Shown here: piece by piece, positions 61,300 through 64,000 of the stretch
Numbering within the stretch: position 1 is the stretch's first letter
Layout: every line of letters starts with the position of its first letter
Program-made: the position numbers and the translations under genes
Notes under the pieces: model-generated
What the model was told of the DNA's origin: nothing
Databases searched by the model: none
Seen by the model: the letters and a program-made list of their open reading frames with translations, nothing else
Assembly: GCA_038380435.1 (NCBI GenBank)
Contig: JAWZYU010000662.1
Span: 25,640-89,639 of the forward strand
From: Ryuthela nishihirai
Lineage: Eukaryota; Arthropoda; Arachnida; Araneae; Heptathelidae
Direction: 5' to 3'
Length of the DNA: 64,000 nucleotides

Positions 61300-64000
61300 A
61301 AGTATTGCAGGTATTAAGTGTATTTTGCAGAGTGAGAGTAGAGATTTATTTACGAGAACTAAAATTTTAGTTCTAAATTAATTTCTGATGGGCAAAACCA
61401 TAAATTCCAGATTCGAACCAGCACCTGTTCCTCAGTTCTGAGGCTAAATTATAGCCTGTTTCATCATTAGAACTAGTGCTTTGTTCCAAGGAAGTATTGC
61501 AGGTATTAAGTGTATTTTGCAGAGTGAGAGTAGAGAGTTATTTACGAGAACTAAAATTTTAGTTCTAAATTAATTTCTGATGGGCAAAACCATAAATTCC
61601 AGATTCGAACCAGCACCTGTTCCTCAGTTCTGAGGCTAAATTATAGCCTGTTTCATCATCAGAACTAGTGCTGTGTTCCAAGGAAGTATTGCAGGTATTA
61701 AGTGTATTTTGCAGAGTGAGAGTAGAGAGTTATTTACGAGAACGAAAATTTTAGTTCTAAATTAATTTCTGAAGGGCAAAACCATAAATTCCAGATTCGA
61801 ACCAGCACCTGTTCCTCAGTTCAGAGGCTAAATTATAGCCTGTTTCATCATTAGAACTAGTGCTGTGTTCCAAGGAAGTATTGCAGGTATTAAGTGTATT
61901 TTGCAGGTGAGAGTAGAGAGTTATTTACGAGAACTAAAATTTTAGTTCTAAATTAATTTCTGATGGGCAAAACCATAAATTCCAGATTCGAACCAGCACC
62001 TGTTCCTCAGTTCTGAGGCTAAATTATAGCCTGTTTCATCATTAGAACTAGTGCTGTGTTCCAAGGAAATATTGCAGGTATTAAGTGTATTTTGCAGAGT
62101 GAGAGTAGAGAGTTATTTACGAGAACTAAAATTTTAGTTCTAAATTAATTTCTGATGGGCAAAACCATAAATTCCAGATTCGAACCAGCACCTGTTCCTC
62201 AGTTCTGAGGCTAAATTATAGCCTGTTTCATCATTAGAACTAGTGCTGTGTTCCAAGGAAGTATTGCAGGTATTAAGTGTATTTTGCAGAGTGAGAGTAG
62301 AGAGTTATTTACGAGAACTAAAATTTTAGTTCTAAATTGATTTCTGATGGGCAAAACCATAAATTCCAGATTCGAACCAGCACCTGTTCTTCAGTTCTGA
62401 GGCTAAATTATAGCCTGTTTCATCATTAGAACTAGTGCTGTGTTCCAAGGAAGTATTGCAGGTATTAAGTGTATTTTGCAGAGTGAGAGTAGAGATTTAT
62501 TTACGAGAACTAAAATTTTAGTTCTAAATTAATTTCTGATGGGCAAAACCATAAATTCCAGATTCGAACCAGCACCTGTTCCTCAGTTCTGAGGCTAAAT
62601 TATAGCCTGTTTCATCATTAGAACTAGTGCTGTGTTCCAAGGAAGTATTGCAGGTATTAAGTGTATTTTGCAGAGTGAGAGTAGAGATTTATTTACGACA
62701 ACTAAAATTTTAGTTCTAAATTAATTTCTGAAGGTCAAAACCATAAATTCCAGATTCGAACCAGCACCTGTTCCTCAGTTCTGAGGCTAAATTATAGCCT
62801 GTTTCATCATTAGAACTAGTGCTGTGTTCCAAGGAAGTATTTCAGGTATTAAGTGTATTTTGCAGGTGAGAGTAGAGAGTTATTTACGAGAACTAAAATT
62901 TTAGTTCTAAATTAATTTCTGATGGGCAAAACCATAAATTCCAGATTCGAACCAGCACCTGTTCCTCAGTTCTGAGGCTAAATTATAGCCTGTTTCATCA
63001 TTAGAACTAGTGCTGTGTTCCAAGGAAATATTGCAGGTATTAAGTGTATTTTGCAGAGTGAGAGTAGAGAGTTATTTACGAGAACTAAAATTTTAGTTCT
63101 AAATTAATTTCTGATGGGCAAAACCATAAATTCCAGATTCGAACCAGCACCTGTTCCTCAGTTCTGAGGCTAAATTATAGCCTGTTTCATCATTAGAACT
63201 AGTGCTGTGTTCCAAGGAAGTATTGCAGGTATTAAGTGTATTTTGCAGAGTGAGAGTAGAGAGTTATTTACGAGAACTAAAATTTTAGTTCTAAATTAAT
63301 TTCTGATGGGCAAAACCATAAATTCAAGATTCGAACCAGCACCTGTTCCTCAGTTCTGAGGCTAAATTATATCCTGTTTCATCATTAGAACTAGTGCTGT
63401 GTTCCAAGGAAGTATTGCAGGTATTAAATGTATTTTGCAGAGTGAGAGTAGAGAGTTATTTACGAGAACTAAAATTTTAGTTCTAAATTAATTTCTGAAG
63501 GGCAAAACCATAAATTCCAGATTCGAACCAGCACCTGTTCCTCAGTTCTGAGGCTAAATTATAGCCTGTTTCATCATTAGAACTAGTGCTGTGTTCCAAG
63601 GAATTATTGCAGGTATTTAGTGTATTTTGCAGAGTGAGAGTAGAGATTGATTTACGAGAACTAAAATTTTAGTTCTAAATTAATTTCTGATGGGCAAAAC
63701 CATAAATTCCAGATTCGAACCAGCACCTGTTCCTCAGTTCTGAGGCTAAATTATAGCCTGTTTCATCATTAGAACTAGTGCAGTGTTCCAAGGAAGTTAT
63801 TGCAGGTATTAAGTGTATTTTGCAGAGTGAGAGTAGAGATTTATTTACGAGAACTAAAATTTTAGTTCTAAATTAATTTCTGATGGGCAAAACCATAAAT
63901 TCCAGATTCGAACCAGCACCTGTTCCTCAGTTCTGAGGCTAAATTATAGCCTGTTTCATCATTAGAACTAGTGCTGTGTTCCAAGGAAGTATTGCAAGTA
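61300..64000 (+). repeat. Right-edge zone, possible 5-mer HOR
   Basis: Fourteen monomers plus a 14-base stub, mostly GAGAGT/GATGGG with AGTGCTG..AAGG. The pair TTGCAGGTGAG monomer then AAATATTG monomer occurs at 61876/62067 and 62835/63026, 959 bp apart, or five monomers. AGATTTA units recur at 61300, 62451, 62643 and 63794. The array runs off the window at 64000. Confidence 0.75.

Larger units (their letters stand above)
1..64000 (+). repeat. Uninterrupted ~192-bp satellite array (about 334 monomers)
   Basis: The motif AAGTATTGCAGG and its whole surrounding unit recur at 1, 193, 385, 577, 769, 961, 1153 and so on to 63987, always in the same orientation. Spacing is mostly 192 bp, with recurrent 190, 189 and 191 classes and a few rare lengths (181, 188, 193, 208). 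I found no foreign segment longer than a few bases. Neighbouring monomers usually differ at only a few positions, while diagnostic variants group monomers into subtypes and higher-order repeats. A 192-bp unit is 64 codons, so any frame open through a standard monomer would stay open across the array; none does, which argues that the block is non-coding. Known biology: long homogeneous HOR arrays are typical of eukaryotic centromeric or pericentromeric satellite. Placement at a centromere is inference. Confidence 0.99.

Noticed and set aside
1..64000. CRISPR array
   Set aside because: The repeated unit is about 192 bp with no unique spacers; the entire unit repeats. CRISPR repeats are short and separated by different spacers.
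1..64000. Primate alpha satellite or other named satellite
   Set aside because: The period is about 192 bp, not 171 bp, there is no full CENP-B box, and the sequence does not match a satellite family I can recognise.
1..64000. Telomeric repeats, LTRs, poly-A tails or target-site duplications
   Set aside because: I looked for breaks in the monomer pattern that could hold them and saw none; all indels are small and internal to monomers.
1..64000. Assembly artefact made by repeating one read
   Set aside because: Monomers differ by many private and shared changes, and HOR copies carry distinct mutations, so it is not simple duplication of one sequence. Exact copy numbers in near-identical runs (for example 15695-17024) could still be affected by assembly.

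Overview
The window is one continuous block of satellite DNA. From base 1 to base 64000 it is a head-to-tail tandem array of a single monomer family, all in the same orientation. I counted about 334 complete monomers plus a 14-base stub at the right edge, mean spacing about 191.6 bp. No unique sequence, protein-coding gene, classical RNA gene, mobile element, inversion or array edge is visible. The monomer is about 36% G+C and has a modal length of 192 bp. Recurrent length classes are 190 bp (2-bp loss in the purine-rich part), 189 bp (3-bp loss just after it) and 191 bp (1-bp losses). Such arrays point to a eukaryotic chromosome, most likely a centromeric, pericentromeric or other heterochromatic block read by long-read assembly. 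The species cannot be named from the sequence. It is not primate alpha satellite, whose period is 171 bp.

Every monomer has the same internal architecture, in offsets from the A of AAGTATTGC: a variable purine-rich stretch (about 28-56); a perfect 18-bp palindrome (57-74); a GATTCGAACC block (111-120) that reads on the minus strand like a Pol III B box / tRNA T-arm; two overlapping short hairpins (131-144 and 142-158); and a variable junction (about 175-192). In one class of monomers the junction carries, on the minus strand, the first 11 bases of a CENP-B box.

Monomer subtypes are ordered into higher-order repeats (HORs) that change along the array: a 6-mer twice (2111-4405); a 9-mer twice with identical length 1722 bp (7655-11098); a family with expandable runs of 190-bp monomers (11883-18548); trimers of 574 bp (19881-21602); a 13-mer of about 2492 bp twice, whose 8-mer part of 1534 bp then amplified alone (21603-29642); a mosaic transition (29643-33662); a 10/11-mer (33663-37690) and a 6-mer (37691-39800); trimers of 576 bp (40377-41528); a 9/10-mer rich in TTTTAAAGAG monomers (43640-49207); a nested mosaic (50552-56888); a block resembling the 31.4-34.4 kb segment about 24-25.5 kb away (56889-59764); a dimer-like zone (59765-61299); and a right-hand zone with a possible 5-mer (61300-64000). 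CTTCG-bearing junctions dominate the left half and almost vanish after 32 kb, so the window spans at least two evolutionary layers of the array.

There are no genes to work together here. Any function would be structural (centromere, heterochromatin, nucleosome phasing) or come from satellite transcripts. The strongest candidates for undescribed biology are the conserved antisense B-box/tRNA-like block, the invariant palindrome, and the partitioned CENP-B-like half-site.
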